A stretch of 42,718 bases of DNA from Candidatus Pacearchaeota archaeon (GTDB lineage Archaea; Nanobdellota; Nanobdellia; Pacearchaeales; GW2011-AR1), in the NCBI GenBank assembly GCA_019662115.1, contig JAIFVW010000003.1, positions 1 through 42,718 of the forward strand, given 5' to 3'. The notes beneath the pieces were generated by a model. It saw only the letters and a program-made list of their open reading frames with translations, was not told the DNA's origin and searched no databases. The position numbers and the translations under genes were made by a program. Positions 1 to 8,196 of the stretch are shown here, in pieces; positions within the stretch are counted from its first letter, which is position 1, and each line of letters begins with the position of its first letter.

Positions 1-78
1 TGTTTCTACACGTTTTGTATTGATTGTTACATACGGCCTATGTATTCTTTCTATTATTCCTTCGAGAGTTACATTCAT
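1..78 (-). CDS. Partial CDS (N-terminus only, runs off the window start): MNVTLEGIIERIHRPYVTINTKRVET...
   Basis: Open frame from ATG (complement of cat 76-78) to the window edge, with AT-rich TATA-like sequence upstream (98-108). Short, so weak. Confidence 0.35.
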   Translation of the reverse strand, partial: MNVTLEGIIERIHRPYVTINTKRVET

Positions 79-159
79 TGATTTTGCTGATTGAGTTGGT
101 TTAAATATATTGACATATGTCGCGTAAATCTTATTATCACACTGTTTTTTCTATTAGGG

Positions 160-804
160 ATGATTACAAGAGAGCAGTTTTATACAGATTATGATAGAAT
201 AGTTCCCACTATCTTTGAACCTTACAATCGCTTCATTGAAATTGCGGCAAAAGCAATTCCTAATAATGTAGAAAGTGTTTGTGACCTAGGGATAGGTACT
301 GGAAATTTAAGCGCTGCAATCAAAAAATATCTTCCAAGAGTCAAGATCATTGGGGTAGACAAATATGAATCATTTGCTGAGAAGGCTAAGATTAAAATTC
401 CAGGACTTGCATTGCACATTAGAGATATATTTGATGGTGGCCTGCCAAATGCTGATTATTTAGTAAGCTCCCTTACAACCCATCATTTCGACACGCAAAC
501 AAGAAGGGAAAAACTGAAGTCAATTGCAAGAAGCGGATTGGGATTTGTTAATTTTGACATGATGCTTTGCGATGACCTTGATTTGGAAGATACAATTTCT
601 CTGATTGTTGATTTTGCCTCCAGGTCATATTCCGATAGGGAAACCCTTGAAGAACTGGGGAAATCAATAAGGGAGAATGATAATCCTATGACCTTGGATG
701 AACAGCTTGAGTTATTCGATTCGATTGGAATGAGAGTTGATGTTTTAGCAAAGGAAAACCCGTTTGCTGTCTATCATGCTTATTGGCCAACAAGAAAGTT
801 GTAA
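160..804 (+). CDS. Class I SAM-dependent methyltransferase
   Basis: Motif I VCDLGIGTGNLS and acidic motif II (IIGVDKYE). The ORF track starts at TTG 91, but a TATA-like tttaaatatat lies at 98-108 and ATG 160 (MITREQFYTDYDRIV) fits better. Confidence 0.75.
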   Translation: MITREQFYTDYDRIVPTIFEPYNRFIEIAAKAIPNNVESVCDLGIGTGNLSAAIKKYLPRVKIIGVDKYESFAEKAKIKIPGLALHIRDIFDGGLPNADYLVSSLTTHHFDTQTRREKLKSIARSGLGFVNFDMMLCDDLDLEDTISLIVDFASRSYSDRETLEELGKSIRENDNPMTLDEQLELFDSIGMRVDVLAKENPFAVYHAYWPTRKL

Positions 805-1529
805 TTGTCTTTTATCACATTCTCAATCAATTTTGGGTTTATTATAAGGGAGTTATGGGTGCCATCTTCTATTACAGTTCTACCATTTTTCATTTTTTTC
901 ATGCATTGCTTGGAATATTCTAAAGGAATGAATTCGTCGTCTTTCGTTGCAATATACAGTATAGGGATCTCTAGATTGTATAGTTTTTCCTCATTAGATG
1001 CCTTTTTGTAAAATAAAAGATTATTTTTGAATGATTCAGGAAAAGTAGATTTTAGGCCTATTTCAGATAATTCCTTTTCAGTTGCGTTTCTTAGTTTCCT
1101 ATAGTCAATCAACTCTTGGCTTTTGAAGTTTGACTTGGATAAATTTTGGTAGTATTCGAATACTTCATCTACATTGATATTTGGCCTGGCGCTCTTAATT
1201 TCTCCTATACAGGCGTTCAGGAATATTGCCGCAGAGGCATTTCCTGTTTTTTTGATATAGTCTGCTGCAAGGAGGCCTCCAAATGAGTGTCCTATGAAAA
1301 TTGGATTTTTTAAACCGTATAAATTTATTATTTCTGATAATAATGTATCTAGATCATTTTGTGCTGATGAGTTTCCATGGCCTGGAAGATCAAACAGTAG
1401 AGTTGCATGACCCTTTCTTTGGAAAAATGAGGCAAGAGAGATGAAAACAGTGTGATTCTGGAGATCCCCGTGAATAAAAAGTACCGGCTCTTTTTTCCCA
1501 GAATGGTAGATTGTGTTGATATTATCCAT
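780..1529 (-). CDS. Alpha/beta hydrolase
   Basis: LFIHGDLQNH, nucleophile elbow GHSFGG, C-terminal D..(I)P and GTHNS. ATG at 1529 preferred over the TTG at 1571 because TATA-like agatataaag lies about 27 nt upstream. Confidence 0.8.
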   Translation of the reverse strand: MDNINTIYHSGKKEPVLFIHGDLQNHTVFISLASFFQRKGHATLLFDLPGHGNSSAQNDLDTLLSEIINLYGLKNPIFIGHSFGGLLAADYIKKTGNASAAIFLNACIGEIKSARPNINVDEVFEYYQNLSKSNFKSQELIDYRKLRNATEKELSEIGLKSTFPESFKNNLLFYKKASNEEKLYNLEIPILYIATKDDEFIPLEYSKQCMKKMKNGRTVIEDGTHNSLIINPKLIENVIKDNYNFLVGQ

Positions 1530-1604
1530 GATTTTTCCTGCATCTCTCGCTTTATATCTGTTTCTTTTCAAAAGGATTATAAAGCAATCAGGCTTTCAGC
1601 GATC

Positions 1605-2270
1605 ATGTGGGTTGCCAAGATAAGGATGAATGGTGAAAAAGCCCTCATTGGAAGTCTTTGCAAGAAGCATAATGTCGCTGCAAGCGGTTATCCTATATCT
1701 ACACAATGGAAGGGAAAATACATCTACCTTAATTTTGTGATTTTTGCTTTCGGAAGCAATGATGATATCAATAATTTCTTCAAGGAATTGAGCCAGCACA
1801 GGAGAATGAGCCATTTTGAGAGAAGAGGGCATATTATTGTAGGGTATTTGAGAGAGTCTTCCAAGCTAAGCCCTATGTATCACCATCATGTTTTCCATGT
1901 TGAGCCTGTTGTTTTTGAAAAAAATGGAGAGGAGATGTGGACAGTTGCTTCCTGGGAACGAAAAGAACTAATGTCCTTCTCAAGACTATTGGAAAAGAGA
2001 TATGGGTCGAAACTTCTTAAGATTCAACAGGAAAGCATTTCTAACCTTTCTGTTCTCACTTTGCATCCCGAGTTGACCATACAACAAAAGAAGGCAGTTG
2101 AAGTCGCTATAGAGCAGGGATACTATGATGTCCCTAGGAAAGTGGAGCTTAAGGAACTTGCTCACAAGATAGGAATATCATATTCTACGTACCAAACACA
2201 CCTTCGCAAGGCAGAAAAAAAGCTTCTTCCATTTTTCTTTGAGAGAGCCTATCGCGACATATATCGTTAG
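1605..2270 (+). CDS. Bacterio-opsin-activator (Bat)-type HTH transcriptional regulator
   Basis: C-terminal LTIQQKKAVEVAIEQGYYDVPRKVELKELAHKIGISYSTYQTHLRKAEKKL is typical of the HTH_10 family. TATA-like gattataaa lies about 25 nt before ATG 1605. Confidence 0.75.
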   Translation: MWVAKIRMNGEKALIGSLCKKHNVAASGYPISTQWKGKYIYLNFVIFAFGSNDDINNFFKELSQHRRMSHFERRGHIIVGYLRESSKLSPMYHHHVFHVEPVVFEKNGEEMWTVASWERKELMSFSRLLEKRYGSKLLKIQQESISNLSVLTLHPELTIQQKKAVEVAIEQGYYDVPRKVELKELAHKIGISYSTYQTHLRKAEKKLLPFFFERAYRDIYR

Positions 2271-2303
2271 AAAGTTAATTACCTCGATCAAGCACACCTT
2301 TCC

Positions 2304-2810
2304 ATGCTTGAATTGGAGAGTGAGATAAATGAAGAGGTGTTGCAATCTAGTATTGATACTATGCTTCTCCCTTACCTTCCTCACTGCAGATATCTAAAAA
2401 GTGCCTCAATTCATTATTCCGAAGGAAAATTATCTTCCTCAGGAAGATTTGAGATCCCTGAATCATGCTATATAAAATCAACAGGACATTTTAATGCAAC
2501 AGAATTCATATTTTGCTTTAATCAGCTTGGATATGTAATGTTTGGAGAGGGAATAGAAAAAGGCCTTATGCCTGAGATTGGTCTCAAGAGCAGGGAGGAT
2601 TTCCAAAATATACAGCTTAAGGATTGCTATATTGCTCAGATGAAAGAAATAAAATTCAAGAGACCTATCAATCCTAGATCATTTACTGGAGACCTTAGGA
2701 TTGCAAATCATAAAAGAATGGGAAACGTCTTCTATTCTATTGACGCTGAATTCAGGGATGCTTTGGGCGGAAGCGCCAAAGGCAATGTACTTATTTCTGT
2801 ATTAAGATAA
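2304..2810 (+). CDS. Hotdog-fold protein, FcoT-like thioesterase
   Basis: GHFNATEFIFCFNQLGYVMF resembles the FcoT-type hotdog helix region; overall length about 168 aa fits. Confidence 0.5.
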   Translation: MLELESEINEEVLQSSIDTMLLPYLPHCRYLKSASIHYSEGKLSSSGRFEIPESCYIKSTGHFNATEFIFCFNQLGYVMFGEGIEKGLMPEIGLKSREDFQNIQLKDCYIAQMKEIKFKRPINPRSFTGDLRIANHKRMGNVFYSIDAEFRDALGGSAKGNVLISVLR

Positions 2811-2811
2811 C

Positions 2812-2934
2812 TGATCCCACGGAGATTTGAACTCCGGACCCCCGCCTTTCTTAGCTTTTTAGCATGAAATCACGGCCCTTGCGGACCGAGCTCTTATAAG
2901 AGCGGTGCTCTGAACCAGGCTGAGCTATGGGATC
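2812..2934 (-). tRNA. Intron-containing tRNA, anticodon UAU (candidate tRNA-Ile), intron 2848-2894 (47 nt) at 37/38
   Basis: Reverse complement folds as acceptor GATCCCA/TGGGATC, D-arm GCTC...GAGC, anticodon stem CCGCT/GGCGG, T-arm CGGAG-TTCAAAT-CTCCG, discriminator A. Bulge-helix-bulge: bulges UAA and AAA flank 4-bp helix CUUA/UAAG, giving spliced loop CU-UAU-AA. Confidence 0.85.
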
Positions 2935-2984
2935 GAAAATAGATGCTGAGGAACGTATTTAAAGGTTGTTTTTAATCTTTGTTC

Positions 2985-4160
2985 ATGTTGCTTGGATTAG
3001 TAGGAAGACCAAATGTGGGAAAATCAACTTTCTTCAAGGCAGCAACGCTTGCGGATGTCCTGATTGCAAACTATCCTTTTGCGACTATAAAACCTAATCA
3101 TGGCATGGCTTATGTCAAGATAGAGGATCTTGCAAAAGAATTCGGGAAAGTTTCAAATCCTCGAGAGGGATATGTAAAGAAGGGATGGAGATTTGTTCCT
3201 TTTGAGCTTATGGATGTTGCAGGACTTGTTGAGGGTGCAAGCGAGGGAAAGGGTTTGGGAAATGAGTTTCTTAATGATCTTTCTGCAGCTGATGGTTTCA
3301 TACATGTTGTGGACATGTCTGGAGAGACAGATCATGAAGGCAAGCCAAGCCAGAACTATTATCCTGGAAAAGATATACATGTGATAGAAAGGGAGTTGGA
3401 TTTGTGGTATGCCGGGATTCTAAAAAAGACATGGAAAACATTTGCAAGAACAATAGAAATGCAGCACAGCAATTTTGCGGAAGCAATTGCAAAGCAGTTT
3501 TCGGGACTTAAAGTTAGCGTTGATGACGTAAAGCATGTTGTTCTTAAGAACAATATTAATGTTGAAAAGCCAACTTCTTGGACAGATGAAAACGTAATGG
3601 CTTTCTCCAGAGCTTTAAGAAAATATACAAAGCCTATGATTATAGCCGCAAATAAAGTTGACAGACCGCAGGGACATGAGAACTATGAGAGGATTAAGAA
3701 AGAATTTGACTATCCTATTGTTGCCTGCTTTGCTGATGGAGAACTTAGCTTAAGACAGGCAGATAAGGCTGGACTGATAGATTATGTGCCTGGAGAAAAA
3801 GAGTTCCATATTGTCAAGGACTTGACAGACAAGCAGAAATCAGCACTTGATTCCATAAAAGATATTCTCAAGAAGTATGGAAGTACAGGAGTTCAAGAGG
3901 TATTGAACAAGGCAGTCTTTGAGGTTCTAGGATATATTGCGGTATTCCCTGCCGGAGCTAAGCTTGCAGACAGCAAGGGAAATGTATTGCCTGATTGCTA
4001 TCTCATGAAGAAAGGATCAACTGCCCTTGATTTTGCATATCGCTTGCATACTGACATAGGAAATAGTTTTGTCAAGGCAATTCATATAAGGACAAAGCAG
4101 GCTGTCGGAAAAGATTATGTTCTTAAGCATAGAGACGGCTTGGAAATCATGACTAAATAG
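2985..4160 (+). CDS. OBG/YchF-family GTPase with C-terminal TGS domain
   Basis: G1 GLVGRPNVGKST, G3 DVAGLVEGASEGKGLGNEFL, G4 NKVD, C-terminal TGS-like DCYLMKKGSTALDFAYRLHTDIG. ATG 2985 lies about 25-30 nt after tatttaaa. Confidence 0.92.
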   Translation: MLLGLVGRPNVGKSTFFKAATLADVLIANYPFATIKPNHGMAYVKIEDLAKEFGKVSNPREGYVKKGWRFVPFELMDVAGLVEGASEGKGLGNEFLNDLSAADGFIHVVDMSGETDHEGKPSQNYYPGKDIHVIERELDLWYAGILKKTWKTFARTIEMQHSNFAEAIAKQFSGLKVSVDDVKHVVLKNNINVEKPTSWTDENVMAFSRALRKYTKPMIIAANKVDRPQGHENYERIKKEFDYPIVACFADGELSLRQADKAGLIDYVPGEKEFHIVKDLTDKQKSALDSIKDILKKYGSTGVQEVLNKAVFEVLGYIAVFPAGAKLADSKGNVLPDCYLMKKGSTALDFAYRLHTDIGNSFVKAIHIRTKQAVGKDYVLKHRDGLEIMTK

Positions 4161-4194
4161 CAAGTTTTTTATAGTGCTATTTTGTGGTCGCTCA

Positions 4195-4476
4195 ATGGAA
4201 TTGAAGTATAATCATGATGTTTATGAAAACAAGAAAGACTTTGTTTTAAAGCAATTTAGATATGTCTACACAGCATTAAAATCAGCGTGTTATAGTGCCT
4301 CTGCAAAAGGAGTCGATGCATATATTTCAGATATTTCTCTCTATGCAGATTATATTAGCAGGCTATCAGATCATTCATCTTCAATTCCATTGGAAATATT
4401 GTTATCTAAAGAATATCCTATACCTTTCAACAGAGGAGTTACTCCCTTGTTGTCAGAATACGCACATCTTCAATAG
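4195..4476 (+). CDS. Hypothetical protein (MELKYNHDVYENKKDF...)
   Basis: ATG-initiated ORF in a gap between confident co-directional genes. Confidence 0.55.
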   Translation: MELKYNHDVYENKKDFVLKQFRYVYTALKSACYSASAKGVDAYISDISLYADYISRLSDHSSSIPLEILLSKEYPIPFNRGVTPLLSEYAHLQ

Positions 4477-4517
4477 AGTGTATCAATCTTTAAAAAGTAT
4501 ATAGAGTATGAAATAAT

Positions 4518-4733
4518 ATGCAGGTGATTGTAAAAGCGAGGTTTAACAGCTCTCAGCAGAAGATAGAGGGATTTGGAAGCGGGAGATATCTTGTTTATCT
4601 TCCTTTTCAGGAGGATGAAGACTCTGTTTCCGTTCTTATAACTCTCTTGTCACGCCATCTGGGAGTGCCTGCTCACAAACTATCATTCAAGGGATTTGAC
4701 AAATACAAAGACAGAGTTTTTGAAATACAATGA
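4518..4733 (+). CDS. DUF167/YggU-family protein
   Basis: MQVIVKARFNSSQQKIEG..YLVYLP....V..LITLLSRHLGVPAHKLSFKGFDKYKDRVFEI matches the DUF167 layout. Confidence 0.75.
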   Translation: MQVIVKARFNSSQQKIEGFGSGRYLVYLPFQEDEDSVSVLITLLSRHLGVPAHKLSFKGFDKYKDRVFEIQ

Positions 4734-5152
4734 AATATATTGACGCTCCGGATTTACAGGAAAGAATGGTTGAGATAGTAAAGACCCTGGAGATGGAACA
4801 TATAGATCTTTCAAGAGTTAAATGCCTTAGGAGCTTTGGATCATCCACAAAAAGGACTATTGCAAGATGCCATACTATGGGCAAGCTAATGCAGAAGGCA
4901 ATGGGTGTAAGTGCATTCTATGCCATAGAGTTTTTGGAGAGGTTTGAAAGAATGAGCAAGGTTGACCAGGATAAGGTAATTATTCATGAACTTATGCATA
5001 TTCCCAAGACATTTGGGGGAGGATTCAGGCAGCATGACTTTGTATGCGAAGAGAATATAGAGGTTTTCCACAGAGAGTATCTTAAGCGCAAGCAAAAGCA
5101 GGATATTTTTGTTTCTCCTGAACCGAAGAAATTTCCTTTCTGGAAATTTTGA
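4730..5152 (+). CDS. Putative metallopeptidase (phage-metallopeptidase-like, HELMH)
   Basis: VIIHELMHIPKTFGGGFRQHD zinc-binding motif. Start overlaps the DUF167 stop by ATGA. Confidence 0.75.
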   Translation: MKYIDAPDLQERMVEIVKTLEMEHIDLSRVKCLRSFGSSTKRTIARCHTMGKLMQKAMGVSAFYAIEFLERFERMSKVDQDKVIIHELMHIPKTFGGGFRQHDFVCEENIEVFHREYLKRKQKQDIFVSPEPKKFPFWKF

Positions 5153-5186
5153 TTAAATATTTATAGCGTACTTTACTAGGACTTGC

Positions 5187-6128
5187 ATGTCAAAAAGATG
5201 GTGCTTTGCTATTGCCTTTTTAGCTGGACTTCTTTTTCTATCTTTATCTCAGGCAGCTAATAATACTGCAACTGGAAAGGCAATTGATTGCAATCCTCAA
5301 TATACATGCGAAGACTGGGGAAACTGCATTGACGATTTCCAGACCCGGACATGCATAGATATTGCATGCGGAAATGAGAATATAACTGAACGAAGAGTGT
5401 GCTCTGTCTCAAATTCTTCTTGCACTCCCAATATCCAATGTGGGGATTGGGGATCATGTACTTACACAGGAAAGGCAGAAGATGTATTCTCAAGCAGTCT
5501 AAATTTTGAAGGATATCAGGAAAGACAGTGCATTGACTTGGGAAATTGCGCAGCCCCCTCTACCGAGGAAAGGTTTTGTCAGGAGGGATATCCTGTAAAG
5601 TTCATTGTTGCCGATCATTGTGGAGAAAAATTTCTCACACTTGTAGATCCAACATACAATAAGCCAGTTACAAGGATTAATCTTGCATCATGGAGATACG
5701 GTGAGAAGTTAGAGCTAGGATTCGTGCAGGGAGACAAGTCTTATTGCCCAACATGCTCTGATGGAATTAAAGATGATGATGAAGAGGGAATAGATTGCGG
5801 CCCTTCTTGCTCTGCCTGCAAACCTCCACGCTCTCCATTTATAGCTTATTTCAGTGCTTTTCTCTGGATTGGATCCCTTTCTATCTTTCTTACGCTTATT
5901 GGAACATCCTCTTTTATGAGGATAAGAAGAATCCACGTTCTTATAAGAAAAGGAGAGCATGCATTGGTTAAACAAAATACTGGAAAGGCAAAGAAGATTA
6001 ATGCACGTTTGCTTCAATTGTTTTCAGATCTTTCTCCCGAGGAAAAATTAACCGTGAAGAATGCAGTTCACGACTATGAGTTCAAGGTTCAGCATCTCAG
6101 CAAGAAAATCTTTTCTAGTAAGATATGA
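5187..6128 (+). CDS. Secreted/membrane-anchored Cys-rich protein with CxxWGxC (thrombospondin-like) repeats
   Basis: N-terminal signal peptide, repeats CEDWGNC and CGDWGSC, CSDGIKDDDEEGIDCGPSCSAC motif, C-terminal TM (AYFSAFLWIGSLSIFLTLIGTS) and cytoplasmic tail. Confidence 0.75.
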   Translation: MSKRWCFAIAFLAGLLFLSLSQAANNTATGKAIDCNPQYTCEDWGNCIDDFQTRTCIDIACGNENITERRVCSVSNSSCTPNIQCGDWGSCTYTGKAEDVFSSSLNFEGYQERQCIDLGNCAAPSTEERFCQEGYPVKFIVADHCGEKFLTLVDPTYNKPVTRINLASWRYGEKLELGFVQGDKSYCPTCSDGIKDDDEEGIDCGPSCSACKPPRSPFIAYFSAFLWIGSLSIFLTLIGTSSFMRIRRIHVLIRKGEHALVKQNTGKAKKINARLLQLFSDLSPEEKLTVKNAVHDYEFKVQHLSKKIFSSKI

Positions 6129-6192
6129 TTTAATGTTCCTCTTGTATAGTGGTTACAGAAAGATTTAAATAACCTCATCTAGGTAAGATTCT

Positions 6193-8130
6193 ATGAGAAA
6201 AACGCTTATAGCAATAGTCTCGGTATTGTTTATACTAAGTTTGCTTGTAAGCGTAGATGCTGCAAGTTCTCGTATCAAACTTAAGTCACTTACAAGTTCA
6301 TCTTCAATTCCAGGAAACATTAACTCTTGTCAAACATTAGATAAATCCGGAACTTATATCTTAACAAAGAATCTTGTTGATGGAGAAGTTTCCTCAGGAT
6401 GTTTCAAAATTACCACTTCCAATGTCGATTTAAACTGTAATGGATTTTCCATTAGAAACACTCTTCTTAATGGCCCAGCTGTTACTGCTTCTGGAGTCAA
6501 TAACATCACTGTGCGTAATTGCAATATTCGTATGAATTCAGTTGCTGGAACTGGTATTGATTTTTACAGTGTAACTAACTCTCTTGTTAATAACACAGTC
6601 GCTCTTAATAATAACTATGGAATCTCATTTTCAGAGGGATCTCATAATAGGATCGTAAATAGCAGTGTAATCTCAAACATTAATGGAGTCGTATTAGATG
6701 CTGGATCAACTATCTCAAAAAGCGTTATTATGCTTAATCAAGTAGGAGTATTAATTTCTGATACAAGCAACTCTGTCCTTTCTAATAATTTTTGGTCAAA
6801 TGTAAGAGCGGTAAGAGCAACAAATGATCTTTCAGGTTCTCTAGTAAGTGGAAATGCATTTAGTGATGAGGAATCTGCAGTATATATCGAAGGATCTGGA
6901 TTGAGAGTCATTAATAACACCTTTTACGCTGAAAACCCCTTTACTGTAGGAGTAACCATTCCTGCTGGATCAAACAATCTTATTGGTAACAATACTTTTA
7001 CAGGATTGCAATTTGGAATTCATCTTATCGCAGGTAGTTACAATGTTATTGATCACAATGTTATCGATCACAGCAGTTCCTCTGGAATCTATTTTGAGTA
7101 CAATCCATTCTTTACAAATGTAACTAATAACATTATTTCTAATTCAGCATGGCGTGGTGTTGACTCAGATGATTTTGGAAAGAATAATTCTTTTGTTAAT
7201 AATACTGTTGAATTTAGTGGAAATGATGGAATTTACGTATCTTATGGATGGATAAGCTTGGTTAACAATACTCTAAAGAATAATGGAAATTATGGAGTAA
7301 ATGTAAGGGGAAACTTGATCTTGGAGAACAATATAATTAATAACAATAAGGGTGGAGTTTACTTAAATCCTCCTGGAGGATATTATGATTTTGAGAATCA
7401 GATTATAAAAGGAAATAAGATACAGTTTAATGGAGGTCTTCATGGGATTGATTTGGAGGAGGAGACTAGCCATGTTAGAATCGTTAATAATATAGTGACT
7501 TCGAATACTCCTTATGATTTGTATCTATCAGGAAATAATCAGGATATCTCTGTTGTTGATAACACTATAGGAAGCTATAATCTTGCTGGAGAGGGCAACC
7601 TCGTTGAATTTGAGAATACTGCATATGGAAAGATCACCTTTGTGAACCAGGTCACAGAATCTGGTGCAAGTTTGGATAGCGATATCATAATCAAAAATAA
7701 TGAAGCCACGATCAATAGCGGTAAAACTGGATTCAATAAGGCATCAAACATCACCCTTTATAATTTACCTAGTGATCTAAAAGACCCTCAGATCTTCAGA
7801 AACGGTGCTGTTTGTTCAGAATCTCAAGGATGTTATGCATTTACATCTTTGAATGCAGGCACTGTTAAGTTTGCTGCTCCAGGTAATGGATATTATACAA
7901 TAGGCTCTTCAATAGCTTCCGCTAATAACTGGTGCAATAATACAGACATTAATCATGATGGAAGCGTTACTATAAGCGACTTCATGGATGTAAGCTCTCA
8001 TTTCAATGAAGTTGGATGCACTGCAAGTACGGGATGGTGCTCTAATACAGACATTAACCATGATGGAACAGTCAGCATTAGCGATTTCATTGATGTCTCT
8101 TCTGCCATAGGCAAAACTACCTGTATTTGA
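6193..8130 (+). CDS. Secreted parallel beta-helix (NosD-like) protein with C-terminal dockerin-like calcium-binding repeats
   Basis: Signal peptide, many N-N/I-V-N beta-helix rungs, and C-terminal duplicated DINHDGSVTISDF / DINHDGTVSISDF loops. Confidence 0.82.
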   Translation: MRKTLIAIVSVLFILSLLVSVDAASSRIKLKSLTSSSSIPGNINSCQTLDKSGTYILTKNLVDGEVSSGCFKITTSNVDLNCNGFSIRNTLLNGPAVTASGVNNITVRNCNIRMNSVAGTGIDFYSVTNSLVNNTVALNNNYGISFSEGSHNRIVNSSVISNINGVVLDAGSTISKSVIMLNQVGVLISDTSNSVLSNNFWSNVRAVRATNDLSGSLVSGNAFSDEESAVYIEGSGLRVINNTFYAENPFTVGVTIPAGSNNLIGNNTFTGLQFGIHLIAGSYNVIDHNVIDHSSSSGIYFEYNPFFTNVTNNIISNSAWRGVDSDDFGKNNSFVNNTVEFSGNDGIYVSYGWISLVNNTLKNNGNYGVNVRGNLILENNIINNNKGGVYLNPPGGYYDFENQIIKGNKIQFNGGLHGIDLEEETSHVRIVNNIVTSNTPYDLYLSGNNQDISVVDNTIGSYNLAGEGNLVEFENTAYGKITFVNQVTESGASLDSDIIIKNNEATINSGKTGFNKASNITLYNLPSDLKDPQIFRNGAVCSESQGCYAFTSLNAGTVKFAAPGNGYYTIGSSIASANNWCNNTDINHDGSVTISDFMDVSSHFNEVGCTASTGWCSNTDINHDGTVSISDFIDVSSAIGKTTCI

Positions 8131-8196
8131 TTGATATTAAGGAAATACTTATAAATCTGATTTTGTTCTTTAATTCGAGGACAATTTTATTAAAAA

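Noticed and set aside
805-1011. 68-aa + strand ORF
   Set aside because: Antisense to the alpha/beta hydrolase C-terminus.
2893-2904. Perfect palindrome CTCTTATAAGAG
   Set aside because: It lies at the exon-intron junction of the tRNA and is explained by the anticodon loop and splice-site helix.
3110-3553. Multiple overlapping small ORFs inside the OBG GTPase gene
   Set aside because: Overlap a confident conserved CDS in other frames; no start-site or motif support.
4295-4504. 69-aa + frame ORF overlapping the 4195-4476 ORF
   Set aside because: Alternative frame of the same stretch; the other frame has the better start context.
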